64,000 nucleotides of DNA from Bacillus sanguinis (lineage in GTDB: Bacteria > Bacillota > Bacilli > Bacillales > Bacillaceae_G): NCBI RefSeq assembly GCF_018332475.1, contig NZ_BOQB01000019.1:61894-125893 (forward strand), in the 5' to 3' direction. Every line of letters starts with the position of its first letter. The stretch's first letter is position 1. Below, one piece after another: positions 43,896 through 53,613 of the stretch. Below the pieces are notes generated by a model. That model was not told where the DNA came from. It did no database searches and was given only the letters and a program-made list of their open reading frames with translations. The position numbers were made by a program, and so were the translations under genes.

Positions 43896-44077
43896 TTTGC
43901 GGAGGTGTTTTTTTGTTATTTTGTGCTTTCTAGACATAATCTGTCGGTAAAAAGTAAAAGTATATGTTTCATAGAATACTATATCTTTTTGCTTACACAT
44001 AAAGTGAAACTTTAATCACGCCGCACCGACCAGGCTACCCAACAAATAGCGAGATAAATTGAAATATATAAAATAAA

Positions 44078-44141
44078 AAAAGACCTGCTTAGCAGATCTT
44101 TTCCCTGTATAAAACAAAAAAGGAGCATGAAAGCTCCTTTT
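44078..44141 (-). terminator. Tandem terminators between ftsZ and spoIIGA
   Basis: Two hairpins with U-runs on the minus strand follow each other: 44118-44141 (AAAAGGAGC with GCTCCTTTT, 6-base loop) and 44078-44102 (AAAAGACCTGC with GCAGATCTTTT, 3-base loop, T7). They isolate the sporulation operon from the division operon. Confidence 0.9.
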
Positions 44142-44144
44142 CTT

Positions 44145-45299
44145 TTATCGTCTACGACGATTACGTAAGAACGCTGGAATATCGATATCATCTGAATCTG
44201 AATGACGCTCGTGTACAACTGGCTCTTCACGCTTCATTTCACGTTTTACTTCACGTTGTTTTGAAGGTTGAGCTACTGGCTGTTGCTGTTGTTGCGTGTG
44301 ATTTGCATTCGGACGGATAATTGGTTTTGGTGGTTGAGTTGCAATACTATCATCAAAACCAGTTGCAATTACAGTTACAACGATATCATCTTTTAATCCT
44401 TCATTAATAACAGAACCGAAGATCATATTTACTTCTGGATCTGAAGCTGAAGCTACAATGTCTGCCGCTTCTTGTACTTCATATAAGCTTAAGTTAGCTC
44501 CACCAGTAATGTTCATGATAACACCTTGAGCTCCATCAATAGATGTTTCTAATAATGGACTAGAAATCGCTTTTTTCGCAGCTTCAGCAGCACGATTTTC
44601 TCCATTACCAGAACCAATACCCATTAAAGCAGAACCTCTATTAGACATAATTGTCTTTACGTCTGCGAAGTCTAAGTTAATTAAACCTGGTGTTGCAATT
44701 AAATCAGAAATACCTTGAACACCTTGACGTAATACGTTATCTGCTTCACGGAATGCTTCTAACATCGGCGTATTTTTATCAACAATCTCTAATAAGCGAT
44801 CGTTTGGAATTACAATAAGAGTATCTACATTTTCTTTAAATGCCGCAATACCAGATGCTGCTTGTGTTGCACGCTTGCGTCCTTCAAATGTAAATGGACG
44901 TGTTACAACACCAACTGTTAATGCACCTAATTCTTTTGCAACTTGAGCAACAACTGGAGCTGCACCAGTTCCAGTTCCGCCGCCCATACCAGCAGTTACG
45001 AAGACCATATCTGCACCACGAAGTGCTTCTTGGATCTGTTCTTTACTTTCTTCTGCAGCTTTTTTCCCTACTTCAGGGTTTGCACCTGCACCAAGTCCAC
45101 GTGTTAATTTTCCACCAATTTGCATTTTTGTTTCAGCTTTTGATAGATTTAATGCTTGGGCATCAGTATTCACAGCGATAAAGTCTACACCTTGTACACC
45201 GTGTTCAATCATACGGTTTACAGCATTGTTTCCGCCACCGCCGACACCGATAACTTTTATATTCGCTAATTGATCTTGAGTAGTATCAAACTCTAACAT
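44145..45299 (-). CDS. ftsZ: Cell-division GTPase FtsZ
   Basis: Tubulin-like protein that polymerises into the Z-ring. The 384-residue protein has the GTP-binding motif [11 protein letters not shown] (near 107) and the synergy loop [11 protein letters not shown] (near 207), then a variable Gln-rich linker (about 318-360) and the conserved C-terminal binding peptide ([15 protein letters not shown]) for FtsA, SepF and EzrA. GGGGGA precedes the start. It is 39 bases after ftsA. Confidence 0.99.
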   Translation of the reverse strand: MLEFDTTQDQLANIKVIGVGGGGNNAVNRMIEHGVQGVDFIAVNTDAQALNLSKAETKMQIGGKLTRGLGAGANPEVGKKAAEESKEQIQEALRGADMVFVTAGMGGGTGTGAAPVVAQVAKELGALTVGVVTRPFTFEGRKRATQAASGIAAFKENVDTLIVIPNDRLLEIVDKNTPMLEAFREADNVLRQGVQGISDLIATPGLINLDFADVKTIMSNRGSALMGIGSGNGENRAAEAAKKAISSPLLETSIDGAQGVIMNITGGANLSLYEVQEAADIVASASDPEVNMIFGSVINEGLKDDIVVTVIATGFDDSIATQPPKPIIRPNANHTQQQQQPVAQPSKQREVKREMKREEPVVHERHSDSDDIDIPAFLRNRRRR

Positions 45300-45338
45300 G
45301 TCGAAATCCCCCTAGAACCTCATTTTTCGTGTCCAATT

Positions 45339-46646
45339 TTAATCCCATAAATAACGGAATACACGTTTTACTTTTGACATCATGCGGTCATCATTTTGAT
45401 TATTATTGTTTTGATTACGAGTTTTTTGTTTCGCAGGTTGCTGTTGTACCGGCGTTGGTGCTGGTGCTGGTACTGGTTCAAAATGCTCTTGCTTTTCCTG
45501 CACATTTTTCCCACGTAATTTAGCTTTTTGATAAGAATGTTTAATTAATCCCACTCCACTTGTATATTGGGGCTCACGCACACCAATATAATCAGGAGTT
45601 GCTATACGAACATTTTCATGTAAAATATCATATGCAAGATCAAGAACACCTGGCATAGAAGCAATTCCACCAGTTAGTACATATCCAGAAGCTACTTGCT
45701 TTACTCCTAACTTACGTACTTCATCTTGAACAAACATTAAAATTTCCTCTACACGAGCCTCGATTATATCCGATAATTCCAACTGAGAATATTGTTCTGT
45801 TTGATCGCTTCCCATAATAGGAACCGTAAACATCTCTTCTTCAGATGCTGTATCATAAAAAGCATGTCCATATTTCAACTTAATTTGATCTGCATTTTCT
45901 GTTGAAGTTTTCAACCCAATCGCAATATCCTTCGTTATATGGTCTCCACCTAATGGTAATACGCTCGTCGCTTGTAACTCTCCATCTTTAAAAATAGATA
46001 AAGTTGTAGATCCTCCCCCCATATCAACAAGGGCTACTCCTCTATTTTTTTCATCTGAAGATATAGCAACTGTTGCAGCCGCTAAAGGTTGAAGACAAAT
46101 ATCAACAATTTCAAGACCTGCTTTTTCTACACAACGAAGTAGGTTATGTAGTAAAGTTCTCGAGCCTGTTATAAGTGTACCTTCCATTTCTAATCTTACA
46201 CCGATCATCCCGCGTGGATCGTTAATCTCGTCAAGACCGTCTACAATGAACTGTCGAGGTACCACATCAATAAACTCACGTTCTGGAGCAATTGACACAA
46301 CTTGTGCTGCATCTAGAACGCGTAAGACATCTTCATTCCCGATTTCACGATCTTCATTTGAAACAGCGACTACTCCATGACAAGGAAGTAGCTGTACCTG
46401 GTTTGCATTGACACCTACTACAACTTGCTCAATGTGGATTCCCACCATGCGCTCAGCTTGTTCAATTGCTTTTTTAATTGATCGAACAGTCTCGTCTATA
46501 TCAACTATCGATCCCTTCTTTAAACCATTTGATTTTACATTTCCAACACCAATAATGTTTAAGCTGTCATTAACCATTTCACCAATGATGACTTTAACAT
46601 TGGATGTACCGATGTCAAGACTAACATATATTTCATTGCTGTTCAT
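45339..46646 (-). CDS. ftsA: Cell-division protein FtsA
   Basis: Actin-like ATPase that anchors FtsZ to the membrane through a C-terminal amphipathic helix. The 435-residue protein has the N-terminal phosphate loop SLDIGTSNVK, a second nucleotide loop (LVDMGGGSTT near 203), and the membrane helix SKVKRVFRYLWD at the end. A Pro/Gln/Asn-rich linker precedes the helix. AAGGAGGTG precedes the start, 7 bases away. Confidence 0.98.
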   Translation of the reverse strand: MNSNEIYVSLDIGTSNVKVIIGEMVNDSLNIIGVGNVKSNGLKKGSIVDIDETVRSIKKAIEQAERMVGIHIEQVVVGVNANQVQLLPCHGVVAVSNEDREIGNEDVLRVLDAAQVVSIAPEREFIDVVPRQFIVDGLDEINDPRGMIGVRLEMEGTLITGSRTLLHNLLRCVEKAGLEIVDICLQPLAAATVAISSDEKNRGVALVDMGGGSTTLSIFKDGELQATSVLPLGGDHITKDIAIGLKTSTENADQIKLKYGHAFYDTASEEEMFTVPIMGSDQTEQYSQLELSDIIEARVEEILMFVQDEVRKLGVKQVASGYVLTGGIASMPGVLDLAYDILHENVRIATPDYIGVREPQYTSGVGLIKHSYQKAKLRGKNVQEKQEHFEPVPAPAPTPVQQQPAKQKTRNQNNNNQNDDRMMSKVKRVFRYLWD

Positions 46647-47046
46647 TCTTTGGCACCTCCTTCTTTATTTATACCATACAACTCAATATATGGAACAACA
46701 ATCGCAACTTTACTATTTATAAGAAAAATATTCAACGTCTTTATACGTTTCCCTTTTTTAACCCTATATTTTTCTTATTTTTATTTAACATTCATTTAAG
46801 AATATCGCAGTAAACTATGAATAACTGCTTATCTTGAAATAATTCTATTTCAAGTGTAAAGATTACCGCCAAGTATAAGTCTACACTAAGATGTACTCAT
46901 AGAAAAGTGAAACTTGTACCAATCCTAGTATGAATCTAAGAATTTTTACATCTTTTTCATCAAATGAACCATTCTTGTAAATTCAGATACATCAAGCAGA
47001 ACGTTCGTTTCGTTTTTTCTACAATAACGCAGTGAAAACTATCGTT
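46647..47046. other. Gene-free gap upstream of ftsA
   Basis: No open reading frame with a ribosome site is visible in these 400 bases. A candidate sigma-A promoter for ftsA lies on the minus strand (TTGAAT at 46735-46730, 17-base spacer, TAAAGT at 46712-46707). A perfect 9-4-9 inverted repeat, CTTGAAATA-ATTC-TATTTCAAG, spans 46833-46854. B. subtilis carries ylxW, ylxX and sbp in this place; none is seen here. Confidence 0.6.
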
Positions 47047-47817
47047 CTATTCTTTTTTCTCTTCCGCTCCTAATTCTTTCGTATATGCCCCTACTTCTAA
47101 GTCAATTAATACCTTTTTACCCGGCTCAATTGTTTTTAAGATAAGGGGATAATTTTCCATACGCTTTGCAAAATTTTGAATCGTAGTGCTCACTTCGTAT
47201 CCTTCGTTCATATATAAAGTAAGATGATCTTCATTCGCATTCGTCGGTGAATAACGAATTTCAGAAATAGACCTTAAAATAGTTGGTGTTAATTTCTCAA
47301 GCTCAGCAATTAACTCCTTCATTTTCTCCTCTTTAAAAGGCTCAAAAATTGGCGCTGCAACAGGAAGTTTTCCGTTCGGGAGTACATCAAGTGTTTTCCC
47401 GTTCTCTAATAACGGTTGTAATTTCCCATCTTTGTTTATATAACCAATCGTTAAATATTCTTCAATATGAACATCAATTTTATTTGGAAAACGTTTTTTT
47501 ACATTTACTGCTTTAATTTCTTTTCTTTTCGTTAGGTTTTCTTCTGCTTTATGTGCTGTCACTCGGAAATAACTTGTATCATACGTCACACCTGATTCCT
47601 TCATAACTTGTTCATCTGTCATATAATGATTTCCAAACACACTTATCTTTTTGATATTGCTTAGCGGAGACCGAAAGTAAATTAAAAAGAGCACTAATAA
47701 AAATAAAATTGATATGTATAAAATCAACCGATGATTAACATTTTTCTTGTTTTTCTTCTGTTGATTTTTTAACTTTGGTACACGATCCTGTAGTTTAATC
47801 ACTTTACTATTTTTCAT
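47047..47817 (-). CDS. divIB: Cell-division protein DivIB (FtsQ)
   Basis: Bitopic membrane protein of the divisome that forms a complex with FtsL and DivIC. The 256-residue protein has a basic cytoplasmic tail (about 1-27), one membrane helix (RLILYISILFLLVLFLIYF), an extracellular POTRA domain (NIKKISVFGNHYMTDEQVMKESGV) and the beta domain. It is the last gene of the wall-synthesis part before ftsA. A hairpin at 47841-47869 lies in the murB-divIB gap. Confidence 0.95.
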   Translation of the reverse strand: MKNSKVIKLQDRVPKLKNQQKKNKKNVNHRLILYISILFLLVLFLIYFRSPLSNIKKISVFGNHYMTDEQVMKESGVTYDTSYFRVTAHKAEENLTKRKEIKAVNVKKRFPNKIDVHIEEYLTIGYINKDGKLQPLLENGKTLDVLPNGKLPVAAPIFEPFKEEKMKELIAELEKLTPTILRSISEIRYSPTNANEDHLTLYMNEGYEVSTTIQNFAKRMENYPLILKTIEPGKKVLIDLEVGAYTKELGAEEKKE

Positions 47818-47840
47818 GTACGATCCCCCTACGTAACATA

Positions 47841-47869
47841 AAGAACGGCATGTTCTTCATGCCGTTCTT
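47841..47869 (-). terminator. Hairpin between murB and divIB (weak terminator or attenuator)
   Basis: A 12-bp perfect stem (AAGAACGGCATG with CATGCCGTTCTT) and 5-base loop; the T-run on the minus strand is short (TTTATG). Confidence 0.6.
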
Positions 47870-47915
47870 ATCTTCTTATTATAACATAAATGATAATGAG
47901 CGGAACGAATAACCG

Positions 47916-48821
47916 TTATCTTCCAATGATTTCTACTTCTGTATGCATTTCTACGCCAAATTTATCCTTGATTGTTTGTTTTATTAATGCTATTAAAGAT
48001 AAGACATTTTGCGCACTGGCTCCCCCAGTATTAATAATAAAATTCCCATGCATTTCAGAAATTTGAGCTCCGCCTATTTGATACCCACGAAGCCCCGCCT
48101 TTTCTATTAAGTCTCCTGCAAAGTATGGAATTGGATTCCGAAATATACTTCCTGCACAAGGATGATTCCACGGCTGCGTTTCACGGCGATAATCTTTATT
48201 CTTTTGCATGACGCTTACGATTTCTTCACGCTCTCCTACCTGTAATTGAAACTCAGCTTCCAAAACAATACCAGGACGTTTCGTTTGCAATACAGAAGTA
48301 CGATAGGAAAACTCCATTTCTTCATGCGTTAGCCAATCAAGAGTTCCGTTTTCAAACAAAATGAGAGCTTTTGATAATATGTTTGATATATCCGATTTAT
48401 GTGCTCCTGCATTCATATAGACTGCACCACCAACACTTCCTGGAATACCACTGGCAAATTCCAGGCCGGATAACCCTTGACGACTAAGTAAAGTTGATAA
48501 TTTAATAAGGGGATACCCACCACCAACTCTTACTCTATGTTTTTCGACTTCTAACTGGTCTAATCCTTCTCCTAAACGAATAACGACACCTTCTATACCT
48601 AGATCAGATACAAGAAGGTTCGAACCCCGACCAATTACAGTCCACTTTGTTTTATATTTTTTTACTAACTGCAATGTCTTTTCAATACCGGCAACATGCT
48701 TTGGCACAATTAAAAGATCAGCTGGTCCACCTATTTTCATAGTGGTATAACGCGCTAATGGTTCATTCACTAATACCCGACCAACATTTGCTTCTATAAG
48801 CTCATTTACTAATTGCTCCAT
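47916..48821 (-). CDS. murB: UDP-N-acetylenolpyruvoylglucosamine reductase
   Basis: FAD enzyme that reduces UDP-GlcNAc-enolpyruvate to UDP-MurNAc. The 301-residue protein has the FAD motif of the VAO fold ([11 protein letters not shown] near 70), [16 protein letters not shown] (near 140), the catalytic Ser/Cys region [11 protein letters not shown] (near 225), and [10 protein letters not shown]-type substrate loop near 275. It is a type II MurB. I chose the ATG at 48821, after GGGGGAGA; an ATG two codons upstream has no suitable spacing. Confidence 0.97.
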   Translation of the reverse strand: MEQLVNELIEANVGRVLVNEPLARYTTMKIGGPADLLIVPKHVAGIEKTLQLVKKYKTKWTVIGRGSNLLVSDLGIEGVVIRLGEGLDQLEVEKHRVRVGGGYPLIKLSTLLSRQGLSGLEFASGIPGSVGGAVYMNAGAHKSDISNILSKALILFENGTLDWLTHEEMEFSYRTSVLQTKRPGIVLEAEFQLQVGEREEIVSVMQKNKDYRRETQPWNHPCAGSIFRNPIPYFAGDLIEKAGLRGYQIGGAQISEMHGNFIINTGGASAQNVLSLIALIKQTIKDKFGVEMHTEVEIIGR

Positions 48822-48882
48822 AAACAATCTCCCCCATACTAAGTATCCTTATTACAGTAGTATGCAGGGCGTTCACCTAACG

Positions 48883-49977
48883 TTATTTTTTTACAAGCTT
48901 ATTCATTACTTCATATAGCTTATTTGCTGCATCTGGAATACCTAATTGCCCAGCAGCAAGCTTCATATTTTGTAATGTTTGTGCATCTAATAAAATCTCA
49001 TCAATATCACGAATAAGCGTTTCTGCTGTTAAATCTTTTTCAAGCAACATTTTTGCTGCTCCTTTATCAACAACAGAACGTGCATTTTTTTCCTGATGGT
49101 TATTCGTTACGTAAGGACTCGGAATTAACACACTTGGCTTACCTAATGCTGTTAATTCTGCAAGTGTTGTTGCCCCCGCTCTTGAAACAACAAGATCTAC
49201 ACCTGTAAGTACCTCCGGCATATTATGAATAAAAGGTTTAATAATAACATTATTCGGATTCCCTTTTTGCTTCACAGCTTCCATCACTTTGTCATAATGA
49301 ACTTCACCTGTTACATACAATATTTCGTAACTTTTATGTCCAAACTGTTCAATTGCCTCTACGAAAGCATCGTTAATCGGTCTAGCCCCACGGCTTCCAC
49401 CAAAAATAAGTACGGATTTTTTAGGTAGAGATAAACCTACGGAACGTTTTCCTTTCATTCCATTTTGATCCATTACTTCTGATGCTCGTGGATTTCCTGT
49501 CATGACCACTTTTGACTGTGGAAAATGTTCTGCAGCCGCTTCAAAACAAACTGCAACTTTATCAACATAGCGGCTTAAAAATTTATTCGTTACACCAGGT
49601 ACACTATTTTGTTCATGTACAATAGTTGGAATACCTAATTTTGCCGCAGCATATACAACTGGTCCACATACATATCCACCTGTTCCAATCACAATATCCG
49701 GATTAAAGCGACGAATATATCGTTTACTATCTTGTACACCCTTTAGGAAACGCATCACCGTTTTCACGTTATCTAACGATATTTTACGCTTAAATCCACT
49801 TATAACAATAGATTGAAACGGTATACCTGCTTTAGGAACAATTGTGCTCTCTAATCCACTCTCCGTACCAATATATAAAAACCTTGCTTCCGGATTTAAT
49901 TTTTTTATTTCTCTTATTAAAGCAAGAGCCGGATAAATATGACCTCCAGTGCCCCCACCACTTACTAATACACGCAC
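48883..49977 (-). CDS. murG: UDP-N-acetylglucosamine--N-acetylmuramyl-(pentapeptide) pyrophosphoryl-undecaprenol GlcNAc transferase
   Basis: Peripheral membrane glycosyltransferase that makes lipid II from lipid I. The 364-residue GT-B protein shows the glycine-rich loop [14 protein letters not shown] (near 6-19) and GGSRGARP (near 190), and a C-terminal nucleotide site [18 protein letters not shown] precedes the ATG. It lies after the spoVE terminator. Confidence 0.98.
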   Translation of the reverse strand: MRVLVSGGGTGGHIYPALALIREIKKLNPEARFLYIGTESGLESTIVPKAGIPFQSIVISGFKRKISLDNVKTVMRFLKGVQDSKRYIRRFNPDIVIGTGGYVCGPVVYAAAKLGIPTIVHEQNSVPGVTNKFLSRYVDKVAVCFEAAAEHFPQSKVVMTGNPRASEVMDQNGMKGKRSVGLSLPKKSVLIFGGSRGARPINDAFVEAIEQFGHKSYEILYVTGEVHYDKVMEAVKQKGNPNNVIIKPFIHNMPEVLTGVDLVVSRAGATTLAELTALGKPSVLIPSPYVTNNHQEKNARSVVDKGAAKMLLEKDLTAETLIRDIDEILLDAQTLQNMKLAAGQLGIPDAANKLYEVMNKLVKK

Positions 49978-50056
49978 TACTAACTCCTCCGCTTCTCTTT
50001 TCTTATTTCAGTCGTATTTATTTCTATATACATAATGTTTCTTCGCGCACATACGA

Positions 50057-50083
50057 AAAACCCTGTCTTATAAAACAGGGTTT
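50057..50083 (-). terminator. Intrinsic terminator after spoVE
   Basis: AAACCCTG and CAGGGTTT flank a loop (with further A-T pairs) and a T-run follows on the minus strand. murG thus likely needs its own promoter. Confidence 0.8.
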
Positions 50084-51173
50084 AGTAGCGAGAATGGCGA
50101 CTTATATTTAATAATACACCTACTGCCATTAACATTAATGTCAAACTTGATCCACCATAACTTAAAAACGGCAAAGTAATACCCGTAACAGGCATCAATC
50201 CTGTTACAACACCAACATTAATCATTACTTGAATCGCAATCATCGCCACAATACCTACTGCTAAAAACGTACCATATAAATCTGGCGCTCCTAAAGCTAT
50301 ACGAATCCCACGCCATAATAACAGACTAAATAATAATAACACAAATGAACCACCAATAAAACCTAATTCCTCAGATAAGATTGCAAATATAAAGTCTGTT
50401 TGTGGTTCAGGTAAATAAAGAAACTTTTGTCTACTTTGTCCAAGTCCGAGCCCGAATAATCCACCAGGTCCAATTGCGAGTAACGATTGAATAATTTGAA
50501 ATCCACTTCCAAGTGGATCTGACCACGGATCTAAATATGATGTAATACGTTTCATTCGATACGGCGCTGATGCAATTAACCCTACAAATCCTGCTACACC
50601 AAGCAAACCAAACATTGCAAAGTGAAAGACTCTTGCTCCTGAGATAAATATCATAATAATACATGTCCCAACCATTACCGTTCCTGTGCCAAGATCCGGC
50701 TGTAACATAATCATCCCAAAAGCAAGAAATACAAAACTAAGAGCTGGTAATAAACCACGTTTAAAAGAAGTAATTAATTTTTGTCGTTCCGCTAAAAATT
50801 TTGCTAAGAAAATAATCATCGCAAACTTCATAAATTCTGACGGTTGAATGGAAAATGCCCCAATTCCAATCCAACTTCGCGCTCCTCCTCGAACAAGTCC
50901 TACCCCAGGAATAAGAACAAGAATGAGAAGAATGAAGCAAACTAGCAAAATTACTTTTGAATACGTACGCCACACCCAATAATCAATTTTCATAATAAAA
51001 AACATAGCCACTACACCAAGACTTGCAAATAGCAATTGCCTTTTCGCAAAAAAGAATGAATCCCCCATTTTATAAGAGGCCCAAACCGCACTCGCACTAT
51101 ACACCATAATCATTCCGATTGTTAACAACGCAAGTGTAACGATGATGAGAATAAAATCAGGCGTTTTCTTCAT
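50082..51173 (-). CDS. spoVE: Stage V sporulation protein E (SEDS family, FtsW-like)
   Basis: SEDS-family glycosyltransferase that polymerises lipid II; SpoVE makes the spore cortex together with SpoVD. The 363-residue protein has ten membrane segments and SEDS signatures such as SRSWIGIGAFSIQPSEFMK (near 100) and PLPVTG-type loop (TGLMPVTGITLPFLSYGGSS near 325). Position between murD and murG is that of B. subtilis spoVE rather than ftsW. The ribosome site is discussed in the mini-ORF finding. Confidence 0.95.
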   Translation of the reverse strand: MKKTPDFILIIVTLALLTIGMIMVYSASAVWASYKMGDSFFFAKRQLLFASLGVVAMFFIMKIDYWVWRTYSKVILLVCFILLILVLIPGVGLVRGGARSWIGIGAFSIQPSEFMKFAMIIFLAKFLAERQKLITSFKRGLLPALSFVFLAFGMIMLQPDLGTGTVMVGTCIIMIFISGARVFHFAMFGLLGVAGFVGLIASAPYRMKRITSYLDPWSDPLGSGFQIIQSLLAIGPGGLFGLGLGQSRQKFLYLPEPQTDFIFAILSEELGFIGGSFVLLLFSLLLWRGIRIALGAPDLYGTFLAVGIVAMIAIQVMINVGVVTGLMPVTGITLPFLSYGGSSLTLMLMAVGVLLNISRHSRY

Positions 51174-51221
51174 TACCCATAAACACCACCTCTTTAGGCA
51201 GAAACTTTTGCCCTATGTAAC

Positions 51222-51255
51222 AAAACATCAGTAGGTGTTAGCCTACTGATGTTTT
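51222..51255 (-). terminator. Intrinsic terminator between murD and spoVE
   Basis: A 14-bp perfect stem (AAAACATCAGTAGG with CCTACTGATGTTTT), a 6-base loop, and a T-rich tail on the minus strand. It would limit read-through of vegetative wall-gene transcripts into spoVE. Confidence 0.85.
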
Positions 51256-51263
51256 GATTTACT

Positions 51264-52616
51264 TTATATAAGTTTATGCACAGCTTGTATAAAAATGTCT
51301 CCTCTTTCTTCAAATGTTTTAAATTGATCCCAGCTTGCACATGCTGGAGAAAGAAGAATTACATCGCCATCTGTAGAATGAGCATAAGCTTTCACTACTG
51401 CTTCATCTAAAGTGTCGACACTTTCAATTGTATCTAATCCCGCTTTTTCTGCAGCTCTTACTAATTTTGGAGCTGTTTGTCCAAATGTTACAATTGCTTT
51501 TACATTTTTGAAATACGGAATTAAATCATCGAATTCATTTCCACGATCAAGCCCACCTGCTAATAACACAATCGGTTGTGTAAACGCAGATAAAGCTTTC
51601 TCAGTCGCTAACATATTCGTTGCTTTTGAGTCATTATAAACCTTACGATTATTAATAGTTGTTACATATTCTAAACGATGTTTTACACCTGTAAAACGTT
51701 TTAATACCACCGTAATCGCTTCATTAGAAACACCCAATAATTTTGCGATACTCATCGCTGCTAAAATATTTTCTAAATTATGTTGACCAGGTAAAACGAT
51801 ATCATCTACTTCAACAACTTTTTCACCTTTAAAATAAAGAGCATTATCTTTTATACACGCACCATCTTCAATTTCTTTCGTTGTCGAGAATAGTACTTTT
51901 TGCCCTTTACTATAAGCTGATAAAGCCATCACATCTGCATCATCTGCATTTATTACACTATAATCATTTTCTGTTTGGTTTTTAAAAATATTTGCCTTTG
52001 CTAAACCATATTCCTTCTTCGTCCCGTGATAATCTAAGTGGGCCTCAAATAAATTTAAAAACGCAGCAATTTTAGGTTGGAACAATTCTACTCCCATCAG
52101 TTGGAACGATGAAAGTTCTGTAACTACAACTTCATTTTCTTTTGCATCCTGTGCTACTTCACACGCTACAGTTCCTATGTTCCCTGCAATTACAGGATGC
52201 TTTTGTCCTTCTTTTAGCATTTCAAATGTAAGCATTGTCGTCGTCGTTTTACCGTTAGATCCCGTAATCCCAACAAATGGCGCTTCTGAAATACGATATG
52301 CTAATTCAACTTCCGTAACAATTGGAATTTGCTTTTCTTTCGCAGCAACTAATATTGGATTAGAATACGGGATTCCTGGATTTTTTACTACAAGAGAAAT
52401 ATTTCTCTCTAACAATTCTAAAGGATGACCACCACATACAACGTCCATTCCTTTTGCTTGTAATTCTGCAGCCAGTACATTATCTGCTAAAGGTTTTCCG
52501 TCATTTACAATAACATTTGCCCCTAATTTTTGTAACAACGTAGCTGCTGCATAACCACTTTTTGCAATGCCTAATACAAGAATATTTTTATTTTGAAATT
52601 CAGTTACAGTTTTCAA
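51264..52616 (-). CDS. murD: UDP-N-acetylmuramoyl-L-alanine--D-glutamate ligase
   Basis: ATP-dependent Mur ligase that adds D-glutamate to UDP-MurNAc-L-Ala. The 450-residue protein has an N-terminal UDP-binding domain, the Mur ATP loop [12 protein letters not shown] (near 115), the [12 protein letters not shown] segment (near 190) and a C-terminal ligand domain. It directly abuts mraY (1-base gap) as in most dcw clusters. Confidence 0.98.
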   Translation of the reverse strand: MKTVTEFQNKNILVLGIAKSGYAAATLLQKLGANVIVNDGKPLADNVLAAELQAKGMDVVCGGHPLELLERNISLVVKNPGIPYSNPILVAAKEKQIPIVTEVELAYRISEAPFVGITGSNGKTTTTMLTFEMLKEGQKHPVIAGNIGTVACEVAQDAKENEVVVTELSSFQLMGVELFQPKIAAFLNLFEAHLDYHGTKKEYGLAKANIFKNQTENDYSVINADDADVMALSAYSKGQKVLFSTTKEIEDGACIKDNALYFKGEKVVEVDDIVLPGQHNLENILAAMSIAKLLGVSNEAITVVLKRFTGVKHRLEYVTTINNRKVYNDSKATNMLATEKALSAFTQPIVLLAGGLDRGNEFDDLIPYFKNVKAIVTFGQTAPKLVRAAEKAGLDTIESVDTLDEAVVKAYAHSTDGDVILLSPACASWDQFKTFEERGDIFIQAVHKLI

Positions 52617-53591
52617 TTACATCCACACCCCGATATAAATTCCTAACACAGCTAATAAAAATCCTACAGACCAAAACGTCACAACAACACGCCACTCTGA
52701 CCAACCACATAATTCATAATGATGATGTAATGGACTCATTTTAAACACGCGTTTTCCTGTTGTTTTAAACGAAATAACCTGAATAATAACAGATAAAGTT
52801 TCCATTACGAATACTCCACCAATGATTACAAGTAGCAATTCTTGTTTTAATAAAATCGCTACAGCTGCAATGGCTCCACCTAAAGCTAAGGAACCTGTAT
52901 CTCCCATAAACACTTTCGCTGGATTTGCATTAAATACTAAAAATCCAAGTACAGCTCCTACAACTGCCATACAGAATATCGCTACTCCAAATTGCTCCTG
53001 CGCTACTGCAATAATACTAAACGCTCCAAATGCAATAGCAGCTGTTCCTGATAATAAACCATCTAAACCGTCAGTTAAGTTAACTGCATTTGATCCACCA
53101 ATAAGCATAAATAATACAAGTACAAAATACGCCCAACCTAATTCAAACTTAACATCTGTTCCCGGAATCATGATATATGTGTGGAACGCTTGCCCTTTTC
53201 CAATTAAAAAGAACGCAATAGCAATAACAAGCTGACCTACTAATTTTTGTTTTGATGTTAAACCAAGATTTCTCTTCTTAACTACCTTTATGTAGTCATC
53301 TAAAAATCCAATCAATCCGTAACCAAACGTTACTAATAGTAATAACGAAACCTCTGGACCTAACTGATTAAACTTAATCGCCATAATAAGTGAAGTGACC
53401 ATCATAGATACATATATGACAATACCACCCATTGTCGGTGTCCCTGATTTTTTTTGATGTGACTTTGGTCCCTCATCACGAATACTCTGTCCGAACTTTA
53501 ATTTCCTTAAAAATGGAATAAACAATGGCGAAAGGGCAACAGAAATTAAGAATGCTACCCCAGCCGTTACTAATAAACCTTGCTCAAGCAC
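52617..53591 (-). CDS. mraY: Phospho-N-acetylmuramoyl-pentapeptide-transferase
   Basis: Integral membrane enzyme that joins UDP-MurNAc-pentapeptide to undecaprenyl phosphate to make lipid I. The 324-residue protein has ten membrane helices and family motifs FLDDYIKV (Asp-Asp near 100), NLTDGLDGL (near 170), [12 protein letters not shown] (near 230) and PLHHHYE (near 285). The start codon is GTG at 53591, with AGGAGG 7 bases upstream. Directly follows murE. Confidence 0.98.
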   Translation of the reverse strand: MLEQGLLVTAGVAFLISVALSPLFIPFLRKLKFGQSIRDEGPKSHQKKSGTPTMGGIVIYVSMMVTSLIMAIKFNQLGPEVSLLLLVTFGYGLIGFLDDYIKVVKKRNLGLTSKQKLVGQLVIAIAFFLIGKGQAFHTYIMIPGTDVKFELGWAYFVLVLFMLIGGSNAVNLTDGLDGLLSGTAAIAFGAFSIIAVAQEQFGVAIFCMAVVGAVLGFLVFNANPAKVFMGDTGSLALGGAIAAVAILLKQELLLVIIGGVFVMETLSVIIQVISFKTTGKRVFKMSPLHHHYELCGWSEWRVVVTFWSVGFLLAVLGIYIGVWM

Positions 53592-53613
53592 ATGTAGTCC
53601 TCCTCTCACGTTG

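Noticed and set aside
44012-44230. Open frame of about 70 codons on the minus strand across the tandem terminators after ftsZ
   Set aside because: It runs through two hairpins and the end of ftsZ in another frame, has no ribosome site and no family-like sequence.
45299-45305. Spo0A-box sequence (TTCGACA) between the ftsZ ribosome site and start codon
   Set aside because: Only 7 bases and far from any promoter; several copies are expected by chance in this much AT-rich DNA.
46998-47012. GAACGTTC palindrome in the gap before ftsA, considered as a LexA site
   Set aside because: The Bacillus LexA consensus needs four bases between the arms (CGAAC-N4-GTTCG); here there is no gap.
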